Positions 33,524 to 42,198 of a DNA stretch of 64,000 nt are shown here, piece after piece. The stretch comes from JBOFOR01 sp051654865. GTDB taxonomy: Bacteria > Bacillota > Clostridia > Peptostreptococcales > Peptostreptococcaceae. The notes below the pieces were generated by a model. The model was given only the letters and a program-made list of their open reading frames with translations. It was not told the DNA's origin and did no database searches. Made by a program: the position numbers and the translations under genes. Location: assembly GCA_051654865.1 (NCBI GenBank), contig JBOFYV010000041.1:49498-113497 (forward strand). Direction: 5' to 3'. How positions within the stretch are numbered: the first letter of the stretch is position 1; each line of letters opens with the position of its first letter.

Positions 33524-33958
33524 CTACCAAAACTTAGAGGCACAATTTGAACATAAAACACAAACATCTTCAAATGATTCTCTTCCTAAAGCAGGATTAA
33601 TATGATAAACATTTAGATTTTCGTTACTACTGCATATTGAACAACTATTTTTAAAATGATCTAGAGCGGTTTCTTTAAAAAGTTTCCAATGAATTGATTT
33701 CAAATAGTCTTCGTAGCTAACTCTTAAGCAAGTATCTAAAAAGCAAATATACATATCATCTAAATCAAGAGTATTTAAATCGGTATGCTCAGGTTCAAAA
33801 TATTCACATTGACCCTGTATCTTTGGTATTGAATTAAAAATTATACACTTTATATTATATTTATAATCATCATTAGGACCATCTAAAGATAGATGAGTAC
33901 AAAAAGAACAGCATTGTTTAGGTAAACTTTCTTTCAATTCTAATAAATTATTTTTCAT
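33524..33958 (-). CDS. HNH-like zinc-finger protein
   Basis: 144 residues from the ATG at 33958, behind GGAGGT; a TTG four codons earlier is rejected. The C-terminal half reads like an HNH fold: YLKSIHWKLFKETALDHF, then CSIC, NLNVYHINP and CVLCSNC, the two CxxC pairs holding zinc and the His of YHINP at the usual catalytic place. The N-terminal 60 residues hold more cysteines (CCSFC, CIIF, CEYF) and may form a second zinc site. It could be a nuclease or a non-catalytic zinc-finger protein; the usual HH pair is YH. Confidence 0.65.
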   Translation of the reverse strand: MKNNLLELKESLPKQCCSFCTHLSLDGPNDDYKYNIKCIIFNSIPKIQGQCEYFEPEHTDLNTLDLDDMYICFLDTCLRVSYEDYLKSIHWKLFKETALDHFKNSCSICSSNENLNVYHINPALGRESFEDVCVLCSNCASKFW

Positions 33959-34091
33959 AAGTACCTCCAAATATAAAATTTATTAATCTTTATATATGTA
34001 TATTAAAAAAATACCCAAGTATTCTATAAATAAAGGAATTATAGTATGGAATAAAGTATTATAAATATAAAACTTAATTAGGGTGATATGA

Positions 34092-35273
34092 ATGCAAATT
34101 TATAATATAAACAAAATGAAAAGAAATGTTAGTTTAGAACTAGAAAATAGAGTTGATGAACATTTAAAAAAGCATCTAAGTAAAGAAAAATATATACAAG
34201 GGAAAAGTACATCATTATTAGATGATATATACAGTATTGAAAGTAACACAATACATCAATATACTTTGATTGGATGTAAAACTATAAAAAATACAAATCT
34301 TAAAGAGGATAAGCTTAAAATTATAAATGGGGCCAAGGTAGAGTTTAATGATTTTATCAACTGTAGATTTAATAATATTAAATTTAAAAACTGTACTTTT
34401 TTTGGAACAAAATTTTCTAAGTGTGTTTTTGAAAATATAATATTTGAGGGATGTACATTTTTTAAAGAGAATGAGATTGCAATTTTTAATGAAGGCTCAT
34501 TATTAAAAAAAACTAGTTTTAAAAACTGCAATATAAGAAAAAGTGTATTTAAAAATACAATCTTTGAATATGTAAAAATTTCAGAAACAATCTTAAAAGA
34601 AACTATAATTGCTAATACTTCAATTATAAATTTAAAAATTATAGATTGTGATTGTAGAATGTTTAAGATAGTAAATTCAAATGCCGATAAAATAATATTT
34701 GAAGATGAGTATAACACTAGATTTGATGAGTATACTTTTTTTGATCAAATAATAGTAAATCAAAGTTATAAAAAATCATATGAAAATGCCTCTAAAGTAT
34801 ATAGAGAAATAGCTGTTAAATTTGAAAAAAACAATTTGTCAGATTACGCAGGAGAGTATTATTATTTATCTAAAAAGGCAGAGTGTAAGTCTCTTTCTGG
34901 AATTGATAGAGTGAAATCTTGGATATTTTGGATGTTGTGTGGTTATGGCGAAAGGCCTACTTATGCACTTGTTACATCTGTAGAAATTATATTGATATTT
35001 GCAATAATATATATGTTTACGGGGCTTATAGCAGATGGTAGTTTAATTAATTATACTGATTTATTTTCAGAAGGAATTGTATATCAGCCTGATATGTATA
35101 GAGATTTTTTTAAGTCTTTATATTTTAGCATTGCAACTTTTACAACTGTTGGGTATGGAGATATAACTCCTGTTGGGGAAATTAGTACTATGTTGTCAGG
35201 GATAGAAATGTTTTTAGGGGTAACTATGGTTGGTATTTGGACAGCGACTCTCGCAAGAAAAATAATAAGATAA
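34092..35273 (+). CDS. Pentapeptide-repeat protein fused to a two-helix potassium channel
   Basis: 393 residues. Residues about 85-200 are degenerate pentapeptide repeats (FINCRFNNIKFKNCTFFGTK...), which fold as a quadrilateral beta-helix. A helical segment (YENASKVYREIAVKFEKNN) links to two transmembrane helices with a pore loop bearing the K+ selectivity filter TTVGYGD near residue 355. This gives a K+ channel whose cytoplasmic gate or sensor is a beta-helix. Similar fusions exist in other Firmicutes; the ligand or gating partner is unknown. It is monocistronic, followed by a palindromic repeat element. Confidence 0.88.
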   Translation: MQIYNINKMKRNVSLELENRVDEHLKKHLSKEKYIQGKSTSLLDDIYSIESNTIHQYTLIGCKTIKNTNLKEDKLKIINGAKVEFNDFINCRFNNIKFKNCTFFGTKFSKCVFENIIFEGCTFFKENEIAIFNEGSLLKKTSFKNCNIRKSVFKNTIFEYVKISETILKETIIANTSIINLKIIDCDCRMFKIVNSNADKIIFEDEYNTRFDEYTFFDQIIVNQSYKKSYENASKVYREIAVKFEKNNLSDYAGEYYYLSKKAECKSLSGIDRVKSWIFWMLCGYGERPTYALVTSVEIILIFAIIYMFTGLIADGSLINYTDLFSEGIVYQPDMYRDFFKSLYFSIATFTTVGYGDITPVGEISTMLSGIEMFLGVTMVGIWTATLARKIIR

Positions 35274-35279
35274 ATAAGT

Positions 35280-35420
35280 ATCTATTGACATTTAATATAG
35301 ATAGTCCGCTCAATGGTTAATTATATAAGTTTTCCTCCAGGCTAAAGCAATGTCGGTACAATTTATATAATTAACCATTTTCGCTCATCAACTATATATA
35401 ATTTAAATGACAATAGATAT
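35280..35420. repeat. Palindromic repeat element, copy 1
   Basis: 17-base outer arms (35280-35296 and 35404-35420) are complementary with one mismatch, and perfect 16-bp inner arms (35314-35329 and 35364-35379) close a loop carrying AAGTTTTCCTCC and GTCGGT. It sits 7 bases after the K+ channel stop. The core and the following CGCTCAT are shared with copy 2 at 43551. There is no coding capacity. A small 6-bp hairpin follows near 35430. Confidence 0.7.
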
Positions 35421-35456
35421 CTTATTCTACCTAGTGCGTGGTAGACGATAAATAGA

Positions 35457-36275
35457 TTATCCGATATTTTCTAATATAAATTTATCTATAACGTGAGCAA
35501 CTCCGTGTTCGTTATTTGTTTTAGTTATATAGTCTGCTATTTCTTTTATGCTATCTCGCGCGTTACCCATTGCTACTCCTAGTCCTGCTAGTTTTATCAT
35601 ATGTTGGTCGTTTTCTTCATCTCCAACTGCGATTGATTTTTCTATTGGTATGTTTATAGTCTCACATAATGCAGTAAGTGCAGTTCCTTTGTTTGCTGAT
35701 TTATTCAAAAACTCTAAGAAGAATGGTGCAGATCTAACGATTGTGTATTTTTCATATAATTCATTAGGTATATTGTTTATTACTTCTTCTAATTTTTCAG
35801 GGTCATCTATAATCATTATTTTACAGAATGTTATGTCGTCGTTTATGTCATTTTCGTTCATAGGTACTATTTGTATACCGTTAAGATTTGACTCATGTAC
35901 TGTATATTTGTGAGGTGTTTCTTCTGGTATTATTAAGTTTGTTGGTGTATTTATATGAACGTGAGTATTTAACTGTTTTGATAATTCATATATTGTTTTG
36001 AAATCCTCATGACACATTTCTATATTTGATATTACATTTTTAGTTTTTACTTCTTGAACAACTGCTCCATTAAAGCAGATTACATAATCTCCTTCATCAG
36101 TAAGGTTTAACTCATTTAGTAATGGTGTAACTCCTGGTAATGGCCTTCCTGTTGATAGTACAACTTTTGCTCCTTGTTGTTTAGCTTTTTGTATAGAGTT
36201 GTAAACATCCTCTGTTATTTTCTTTTCACTATTTAATAAAGTTCCATCGATATCTAAAGCGATTAATTTATACAT
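35457..36275 (-). CDS. Cof-type HAD phosphatase
   Basis: 272 residues. HAD motif I is LDIDGTLL (Asp8 and Asp10), motif II is LSTGRP, the lysine is in KGTAL and motif III is VGDEENDQHMI. The type IIB cap and the order match the Cof/YidA family, which dephosphorylates sugar phosphates and similar small metabolites in the cytoplasm. It is monocistronic on the minus strand, with AGGGAGGGC 6-10 bases before the ATG. Substrate not predictable from sequence. Confidence 0.93.
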   Translation of the reverse strand: MYKLIALDIDGTLLNSEKKITEDVYNSIQKAKQQGAKVVLSTGRPLPGVTPLLNELNLTDEGDYVICFNGAVVQEVKTKNVISNIEMCHEDFKTIYELSKQLNTHVHINTPTNLIIPEETPHKYTVHESNLNGIQIVPMNENDINDDITFCKIMIIDDPEKLEEVINNIPNELYEKYTIVRSAPFFLEFLNKSANKGTALTALCETINIPIEKSIAVGDEENDQHMIKLAGLGVAMGNARDSIKEIADYITKTNNEHGVAHVIDKFILENIG

Positions 36276-36465
36276 ACTTGCCCTCCCTAATAATATTAAA
36301 ATACTTAAATTTAATTATATCAATGTTTATATTATTTATAAATACTATTATAAAAAAGATAGTATTTAGTATAATATATAAGATATACAAAATAGAAAAA
36401 ATTAACATAATAACTATTTAAAGTTTATTTTCTATATTACTATAATTTATAAGGAGTGGTGAAAT

Positions 36466-38160
36466 ATGAAGTTTTCAGAATTTAAATATACTAGACCTAG
36501 TTATGAATATAATAAAGAGCAAATATTAAGTTTAGTAAATAAAATTAAACTAGCAAATACATACACAGAGCAAAAAGGATACATAGATGAATTAAATAGC
36601 ATAAGAAATAATATAGAATCAATGTCTACGATATGTTCAATTAGACACAGTATAAATACAGAAGATGAATTTTATGAAAAAGAAAAACAACATTGGGATG
36701 AGTACTCACCATTATATGAGGAGTTAAATTCATTATTTTATGAAGTATTAATAAACTCTAAGTTCAAAGAAAATATAATAAAAGATTATGGACAACAATT
36801 TATAAGTATTATAGAGTATTCATTAAAAGCATTTTCATCAGAAATAATAAAAGATTTACAAGAAGAAAATAAATTATGCTCAGAGTATACTAAATTATTA
36901 GCATCTGCAAAGATAAATTTTGAAGGTGAAGAAAGAAATTTATCTGGATTAGGAAAATATATGCTTTCAAAAGATAGAGAAATGAGGATAAAAGCTTCAA
37001 AAGCTTATTATGGATATTTTGAAGAGAATGAAGCAAAATTTGATGAAGTGTTTGATAAATTAGTTAAGGTTAGAGTTGAAATTGCTAAGAAACTTGGTTT
37101 TGATAATTTTGTTGAACTAGGATACATCAGAATGAAAAGAACTGATTATAATGCAGAAATGGTAAAAAACTTTAGAAAACAAGTTTTAGAATATATAGTA
37201 CCTGTAGCAAACAAACTTTATGATAGGCAAGCTAAAAGGTTAGGAATAGAAGAATTTACATATGTAGATGAAAACTTTGAATTCTCAAGTGGAAATGCAA
37301 CACCAAAAGGAAATCCAGAATATATTATGGAAAATGGTAAAAAAATGTACTCAGAATTATCAGAGGAGACTAAAGAGTTCTTTGATTTTATGTTAGAAAA
37401 TGAACTTATGGATTTAGTTACTAAAAAAGGAAAGGCAGCAGGGGGGTATTGTACATATATACCAGACTATAAAGCGCCATTTATTTTTTCTAATTTTAAC
37501 CAAACAGCAGATGATATAGATGTATTAACTCATGAAGCCGGTCATGCATTCCAAGTATATATGTCAACTTGGATAGATATGCCAGAAATAAATTTCCCTA
37601 CATATGAAAGCTGTGAAATACATTCTATGAGTATGGAATTTATAACTTGGCCATGGATGGATTTATTCTTTAAAGAAGATACTGAAAAGTATAAGTACAC
37701 ACATTTAGGTTCAGCTATTAAATTTATTCCTTATGGAATAGTAGTGGATGAATTCCAACATATTATGTACGAAAATCCTAATATGAGCAAAGAGGAAAGG
37801 AAAGAAGCTTGGAGAAATTTAGAAAAACAGTATTTACCTCATAAAAATTATGAAGGGTGTGAGTTTTTAGAAAAAGGAACATGGTGGTTTAAACAAGGTC
37901 ATATATTTAAAAATCCATTTTATTATATAGATTATACACTAGCTCAGATATGTGCATTACAATTCTGGAAAAAGACTAGAGAAAACAAAGAAGACGGATG
38001 GGAAGACTACTTAAAAATTTGTAAAGTTGGTGGAACAAAATCATTCTTAGAAATAGTGAATATAGGAAATTTAAATTCTCCTTTTGAAGATGGATGCGTA
38101 AAAAATGTAATAAATACAATAGATAAATGGTTAAATAGTGTTGACGATAAAAAATTATAA
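36466..38160 (+). CDS. M3 family oligoendopeptidase (PepF-like)
   Basis: 564 residues. The zinc motif LTHEAGHAFQVYMS (HExxH) is intact, followed by the third ligand region YESCEIHSMSMEF. The helical N-terminal half matches the compact clostridial M3 subgroup. It degrades short peptides in the cytoplasm, a fitting activity for a peptide-fermenting organism. It precedes the glycine riboswitch and grd operon but has no regulatory link visible. Confidence 0.93.
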   Translation: MKFSEFKYTRPSYEYNKEQILSLVNKIKLANTYTEQKGYIDELNSIRNNIESMSTICSIRHSINTEDEFYEKEKQHWDEYSPLYEELNSLFYEVLINSKFKENIIKDYGQQFISIIEYSLKAFSSEIIKDLQEENKLCSEYTKLLASAKINFEGEERNLSGLGKYMLSKDREMRIKASKAYYGYFEENEAKFDEVFDKLVKVRVEIAKKLGFDNFVELGYIRMKRTDYNAEMVKNFRKQVLEYIVPVANKLYDRQAKRLGIEEFTYVDENFEFSSGNATPKGNPEYIMENGKKMYSELSEETKEFFDFMLENELMDLVTKKGKAAGGYCTYIPDYKAPFIFSNFNQTADDIDVLTHEAGHAFQVYMSTWIDMPEINFPTYESCEIHSMSMEFITWPWMDLFFKEDTEKYKYTHLGSAIKFIPYGIVVDEFQHIMYENPNMSKEERKEAWRNLEKQYLPHKNYEGCEFLEKGTWWFKQGHIFKNPFYYIDYTLAQICALQFWKKTRENKEDGWEDYLKICKVGGTKSFLEIVNIGNLNSPFEDGCVKNVINTIDKWLNSVDDKKL

Positions 38161-38265
38161 AATAAATAAATTTTTATAAAAAATAGTTGAAAGATAAATA
38201 GAAAGTTTATATACTTAAGGTATAAAGTATAGATAAGGTTTATAGAAATATTTAACAAATAAATA

Positions 38266-38390
38266 ACCGGATGAAGGATGTAAGAGACGACTTCTATAAG
38301 AAGTGACCGAAGGGACAAGTCTAAGTTGCAAGTCCAGCAATTAGATGAAATTCTCAGGTAAAAATATTACATCTAGACGGACCTCTGAAA
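38266..38390 (+). ncRNA. Glycine riboswitch, single aptamer with 5' leader kink-turn
   Basis: The aptamer core is clear: P1 arms near 38276-38283 and 38367-38374, GACCGAAGGGACAAG and TTCTCAGGTAAAAA, closing with GACGGACCTCTG. The layout follows the second aptamer of known tandem glycine riboswitches, and the leader ACCGGATGAA supplies the kink-turn strand. The expression platform is the hairpin at 38402-38430. It precedes the glycine reductase genes, so it should switch them on when glycine is plentiful. Confidence 0.9.
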
Positions 38391-38401
38391 ATAAAATTAA
38401 C

Positions 38402-38437
38402 AGAGAAGGCAAATGGATACTGTCTTCTCTATTTTTA
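38402..38437 (+). terminator. Expression-platform terminator of the grd riboswitch
   Basis: A 7-bp stem (38402-38408 with 38424-38430) is followed by ATTTTTAT. CCTCTG near the aptamer end can pair with CAGAG at the terminator base, giving a competing fold. Confidence 0.75.
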
Positions 38438-38492
38438 TGTATGAGAAAAGTATAATTACAAAAGTAAAGTTGAAAGTGGGTGATACTTATAG

Positions 38493-38855
38493 ATGATAAT
38501 AGTTACGAATAACCCTCTAGTAGTAAAAGAAATAAATAATAAAAAAGTAATATTTAAAGAAAGCTCGTATATAGAAATATTAAAAGATTGTAGAAACTTA
38601 ATACATAATGGATACGAGCTATTATCTCATCCTCTTTATGGAAGTGTAAAACCAAATGAAACTCCATACAGAAGTATTATCATAAAAGAAGGTAAAACAT
38701 TAGACATAAATTCTTTATCTCTAATCGAAGAAGCTATAAATACAGCGTCAAAATTTCAAACCAATAAAAAAACGCCAAAATGGACTCCAAAAATTCTAGA
38801 TGACTTTCAAGTAATAGATTTTGATATTCTTAGTAATACAATAGCAAGAATTTAA
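38493..38855 (+). CDS. grdX: GrdX protein
   Basis: 120 residues. IIVTNNPLVVKE at the start and GYELLSHPLYGSVKPNETPYRSI match GrdX, the small protein encoded first in glycine reductase operons. Its function is unknown. It lies just after the glycine riboswitch, so it heads the operon grdX-trxB-trxA-grdE-grdA-grdB-grdC-grdD. Its ribosome binding site (GGGTGA) is moderate. Confidence 0.92.
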   Translation: MIIVTNNPLVVKEINNKKVIFKESSYIEILKDCRNLIHNGYELLSHPLYGSVKPNETPYRSIIIKEGKTLDINSLSLIEEAINTASKFQTNKKTPKWTPKILDDFQVIDFDILSNTIARI

Positions 38856-38944
38856 TATACAATCATATAAATAAATGTACACATTTTAAAACTGGTAATA
38901 AAAATTAAATTGTTAATAAATTAGTAATCAGGAGGTACATAGCA

Positions 38945-39910
38945 ATGGATAACTTGTATGATTTAATAATTATAGGTTCAGGTCCAGCAGGATTATCTGC
39001 AGGATTATATGGAGCAAGAGCTAAGCTTAAAACTCTTATAATAGAAAAAGGTAAAACAGGTGGACAAATAGTTACAACACATGATGTAGCAAACTATCCA
39101 GGTTCAGTTGAAGATGCTTCTGGACCAAAGTTAATTGCAAGAATGGTAGAACAGTGCAAAAGCTTTGGGGCAGAAATGGTAAAAGACACAGTAATTGATG
39201 TAGATATAGATAGTGAAATAAAAGTAATAAAAGGCGAAAAAAGTGAATATAAAGGTAAAGCTTTAATAATAGCAACAGGAGCAACTCCAAGAAAATTAGG
39301 TGTACCTGGAGAAAAAGAATTAACAGGTAAGGGAGTATCATATTGTGCAACTTGCGATGGAGATTTCTTTACAGATTTAGAAGTGTTTGCAGTTGGAGGA
39401 GGAAATAGTGCTATAGAAGAAGGGTTGTTTTTAACTAAGTTTGCTAGAAAAGTTACTATAGTACATAGAAGTCAAAAACTAAAATGTGAGAAAGTAACAG
39501 AAGAAAAAGCTAAAGAAACAGAAAATATGGAATTTATGTTCAATACAAGAATAAAAGAGTTACATGGTGATGGAATACTTGAAAAAGTAGTATTTGAAGA
39601 TACTATAACAGGAGAAATCACAGAATATGAAGCAGATGAAGAAGATGGAACAATGGGTGTATTTGTATTTGTTGGATTGGATCCTTTAACAGAGATATTT
39701 AAAGGTAAGATAGATATGGATGAAAGAGGATATATAAAAACAGATGAAAATATGAAAACAAATGTAGATGGAGTATTTGCAGCAGGCGATTGTAGAATAA
39801 AGATGTTAAGACAGGTAGTTACAGCTACTAGTGATGGAGCAATAGCTACAATAAATGCTGAAAAATATATAGAAAGTATAGAAAGCCACTTAGAAGAAGC
39901 AAATATATAA
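38945..39910 (+). CDS. trxB: Thioredoxin reductase (NADPH type)
   Basis: 321 residues. The FAD site is IIGSGPAGLSAGLYGARA, the redox-active disulfide is CATC at 134-137, the NAD(P) site is VGGGNSAIEEG and the C-terminal FAD motif is GVFAAGDCR. It passes electrons from NAD(P)H to thioredoxin, which reduces the selenoether/disulfide states of GrdA during glycine reduction. It sits behind AGGAGGT in the grd operon, 31 bases before trxA. Confidence 0.96.
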   Translation: MDNLYDLIIIGSGPAGLSAGLYGARAKLKTLIIEKGKTGGQIVTTHDVANYPGSVEDASGPKLIARMVEQCKSFGAEMVKDTVIDVDIDSEIKVIKGEKSEYKGKALIIATGATPRKLGVPGEKELTGKGVSYCATCDGDFFTDLEVFAVGGGNSAIEEGLFLTKFARKVTIVHRSQKLKCEKVTEEKAKETENMEFMFNTRIKELHGDGILEKVVFEDTITGEITEYEADEEDGTMGVFVFVGLDPLTEIFKGKIDMDERGYIKTDENMKTNVDGVFAAGDCRIKMLRQVVTATSDGAIATINAEKYIESIESHLEEANI

Positions 39911-39941
39911 AATTAATATATAAGTAAAGGGGGATTTATAG

Positions 39942-40259
39942 ATGATAGTATTAGATAAAAATACTTTTGAGGAAGAAGTTTTAAAGAATGAAGGTATAGT
40001 AGTAGTAGATTTCTGGAGTGAAGGATGTGAACCATGTAAGGCATTACTTCCAGAAGTAGAAGAATTAGCTAGTCAATATGCTGATAGTTTTAAGTTTTGC
40101 AAATTAGATACAACAAAAGCTAGAAGATTAGCAATAAAGGAAAAAGTGTTAGGTCTTCCAACTATAGCTATCTATAAAGATGGATCTAAGATAGATGAAG
40201 TTACTAAGGATGATGCAACAAAAACTAATATAGAAGAAATGATAAAGAAATATTTATAA
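39942..40259 (+). CDS. trxA: Thioredoxin, glycine-reductase type
   Basis: 105 residues. The active site is WSEGCEPCK (Cys29 and Cys32), the GCEPC variant known for thioredoxins of Stickland clostridia instead of the usual WCGPC. The cis-proline is in LGLPTIAIY. It is the electron donor to glycine reductase, with trxB encoded directly before and grdE after. It has a GGGGG ribosome binding site. Confidence 0.95.
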   Translation: MIVLDKNTFEEEVLKNEGIVVVDFWSEGCEPCKALLPEVEELASQYADSFKFCKLDTTKARRLAIKEKVLGLPTIAIYKDGSKIDEVTKDDATKTNIEEMIKKYL

Positions 40260-40358
40260 GAAGTTTAATATTTACGTGCTATAAATTTGAGATATTCTCA
40301 AATATATATAGATTTAATCTAAAATGCTAATATTGATAAAAAAATAGGGGGTGCACGT

Positions 40359-41645
40359 ATGCGTCTTGAGTTAGGGAAAATCTTTATAAATGACATTCAG
40401 TTTGGGGAAGTAACTGAAGTTAAAGATGGTGTTTTATACGTTAATAAAGAAGAGATGCTAAAGGAAATAGGTGGAGATGAACACATTAAATCAATAGATT
40501 TAGATATAGTTCATCCAGGTGAAAGTGTAAGAATAACACCTGTTAAAGATGTAATAGAGCCAAGAGTTAAGGTTGAAGGTAAAGGGGGAATATTCCCTGG
40601 TATAGTATCAAAAGTTGAAACTGTAGGTACAGGAAAAACACATGCTTTATCTGGATGTGCAGTAGTAACAACAGGAAAAATAGTTGGTTTCCAAGAAGGT
40701 ATAATAGATATGTCTGGTCCTGGAGCTGATTATTGTCCATTCTCTAATTTACATAACGTAGTAGTTATAGCAGAACCAGTAGATGGATTAAAGCAACATG
40801 ACCATGAAAAAGCTGTTAGAATGATAGGATTTAAAGCAGCTGCTTACTTAGGTGAAGCAGGTAGAAATGTAGAACCTAATGAAGTTAAGGTTTATGAAAC
40901 TAAGCCATTGTTAGAATCTATAAAAGAATATCCAGAACTACCTAAGGTAGGATATGTATATATGTTACAAACGCAAGGATTACTTCATGATACATATGTA
41001 TATGGAGTAGATGCAAAGCAAATAGTACCAACATTACTTTATCCAACAGAACTAATGGACGGAGCTATAGTTAGTGGTAACTGTGTTTCTGCATGTGATA
41101 AAAACCCATCTTATGTTCATATAAACAATTCAATAGTTGAAGACTTATATGAGCAACATGGTAAAGAGATAAACTTTGTAGGTGTAATAATAACTAATGA
41201 AAACGTATACCTTGCAGATAAAGAAAGATCTTCTAACTGGACAGCTAAATTATGCAAGTATTTAGGATTAGACGCAGTTATAATTTCACAAGAAGGATTT
41301 GGAAATCCAGATACAGACCTTATAATGAACTGTAAAAAAATAGAAATGGAAGATATAAAAACAGTTATAGTAACTGATGAGTATGCAGGACGTGATGGAG
41401 GATCTCAATCACTTGCAGATGCTGATGTTAGAGCGAATGCTGTTGTTACAGGTGGAAATGCTAATGAATTAATAGTACTTCCAAAAATGGATAAAGTTAT
41501 AGGTCATATAGAAGTTGTAGATGTAATAGCTGGAGGATTTGCTGGAAGCTTAAGAGAAGATGGAAGCATAGAAGCTGAAATACAAGTTATAACAGGTGCT
41601 ACAAATGAAACAGGATTTGGAGTTTTATCTACAACAACGTATTAA
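40359..41645 (+). CDS. grdE: Glycine reductase complex component B, alpha/beta proprotein
   Basis: 428 residues. The proprotein cleavage site is SGNCVSACDKN with the cysteine at residue 242, the established position at which GrdE splits and forms a pyruvoyl group that binds glycine as a Schiff base. With GrdB it forms the substrate-specific protein B. The rest matches glycine rather than sarcosine or betaine forms in overall similarity, but substrate specificity cannot be proven by eye; the glycine riboswitch supports glycine. Ribosome binding site AGGGGG. Confidence 0.95.
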   Translation: MRLELGKIFINDIQFGEVTEVKDGVLYVNKEEMLKEIGGDEHIKSIDLDIVHPGESVRITPVKDVIEPRVKVEGKGGIFPGIVSKVETVGTGKTHALSGCAVVTTGKIVGFQEGIIDMSGPGADYCPFSNLHNVVVIAEPVDGLKQHDHEKAVRMIGFKAAAYLGEAGRNVEPNEVKVYETKPLLESIKEYPELPKVGYVYMLQTQGLLHDTYVYGVDAKQIVPTLLYPTELMDGAIVSGNCVSACDKNPSYVHINNSIVEDLYEQHGKEINFVGVIITNENVYLADKERSSNWTAKLCKYLGLDAVIISQEGFGNPDTDLIMNCKKIEMEDIKTVIVTDEYAGRDGGSQSLADADVRANAVVTGGNANELIVLPKMDKVIGHIEVVDVIAGGFAGSLREDGSIEAEIQVITGATNETGFGVLSTTTY

Positions 41646-41695
41646 TAATATATAAAAATTTGAAATAGATAACAGAAATGAAAAGGGGGATAATT

Positions 41696-42175
41696 ATGAG
41701 CATACTTGCTAATAAAAAGGTCCTTATAATCGGTGACCGTGATGGTATACCAGGACCAGCAATAGAAGAATGTGTAAAAACAGTAGAAGGAACAGAGATA
41801 ATATTCTCTTCAACAGAATGTTTTGTCTGAACGGCTGCAGGGGCTATGGACTTAGAAAACCAAAAAAGAGTTAAAGAAGCTACTGAAAAGTATGGAGCTG
41901 AAAACTTAGTGGTTTTACTAGGTGCATCTGAAGCCGAAGCTGCAGGTCTTGCAGCAGAAACAGTAACAGCAGGAGACCCAACATTTGCAGGTCCACTTGC
42001 TGGAGTTGAGTTAGGTCTTAGAGTTTATCACGTAGTAGAGGAAGAAATGAAATCTGAATTTGATGAATCTGTTTATGATGAACAAATAAGTATGATGGAA
42101 ATGGTACTTGAAGTTGATGAAATAGTAGAAGAAATGTCAAGTATGAGAGAACAATTCTGTAAGTTTAATGCTTAA
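41696..42175 (+). CDS. grdA: Glycine reductase selenoprotein A (in-frame TGA = selenocysteine)
   Basis: 159 residues if the TGA at 41828-41830 is read through as Sec45. The motif is CFVU-TAAGAMDLE, the invariant C-x-x-U redox pair of GrdA, with conserved sequence on both sides (KKVLIIGDRDGIPGPAIEE before, LVVLLGASEAEAAGLAAET after). It carries the carboxymethyl-selenoether between protein B and protein C. An ORF finder calls only the part from 41846. The ATG at 41696 follows AAAGGGGG. Confidence 0.96.
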
Positions 42176-42198
42176 TTAAACAAAAGGGGTGAAAAAGT

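Noticed and set aside
35280..35456. Insertion sequence or transposon
   Set aside because: No transposase frame and no target-site duplication seen; the element is best described as a palindromic repeat.
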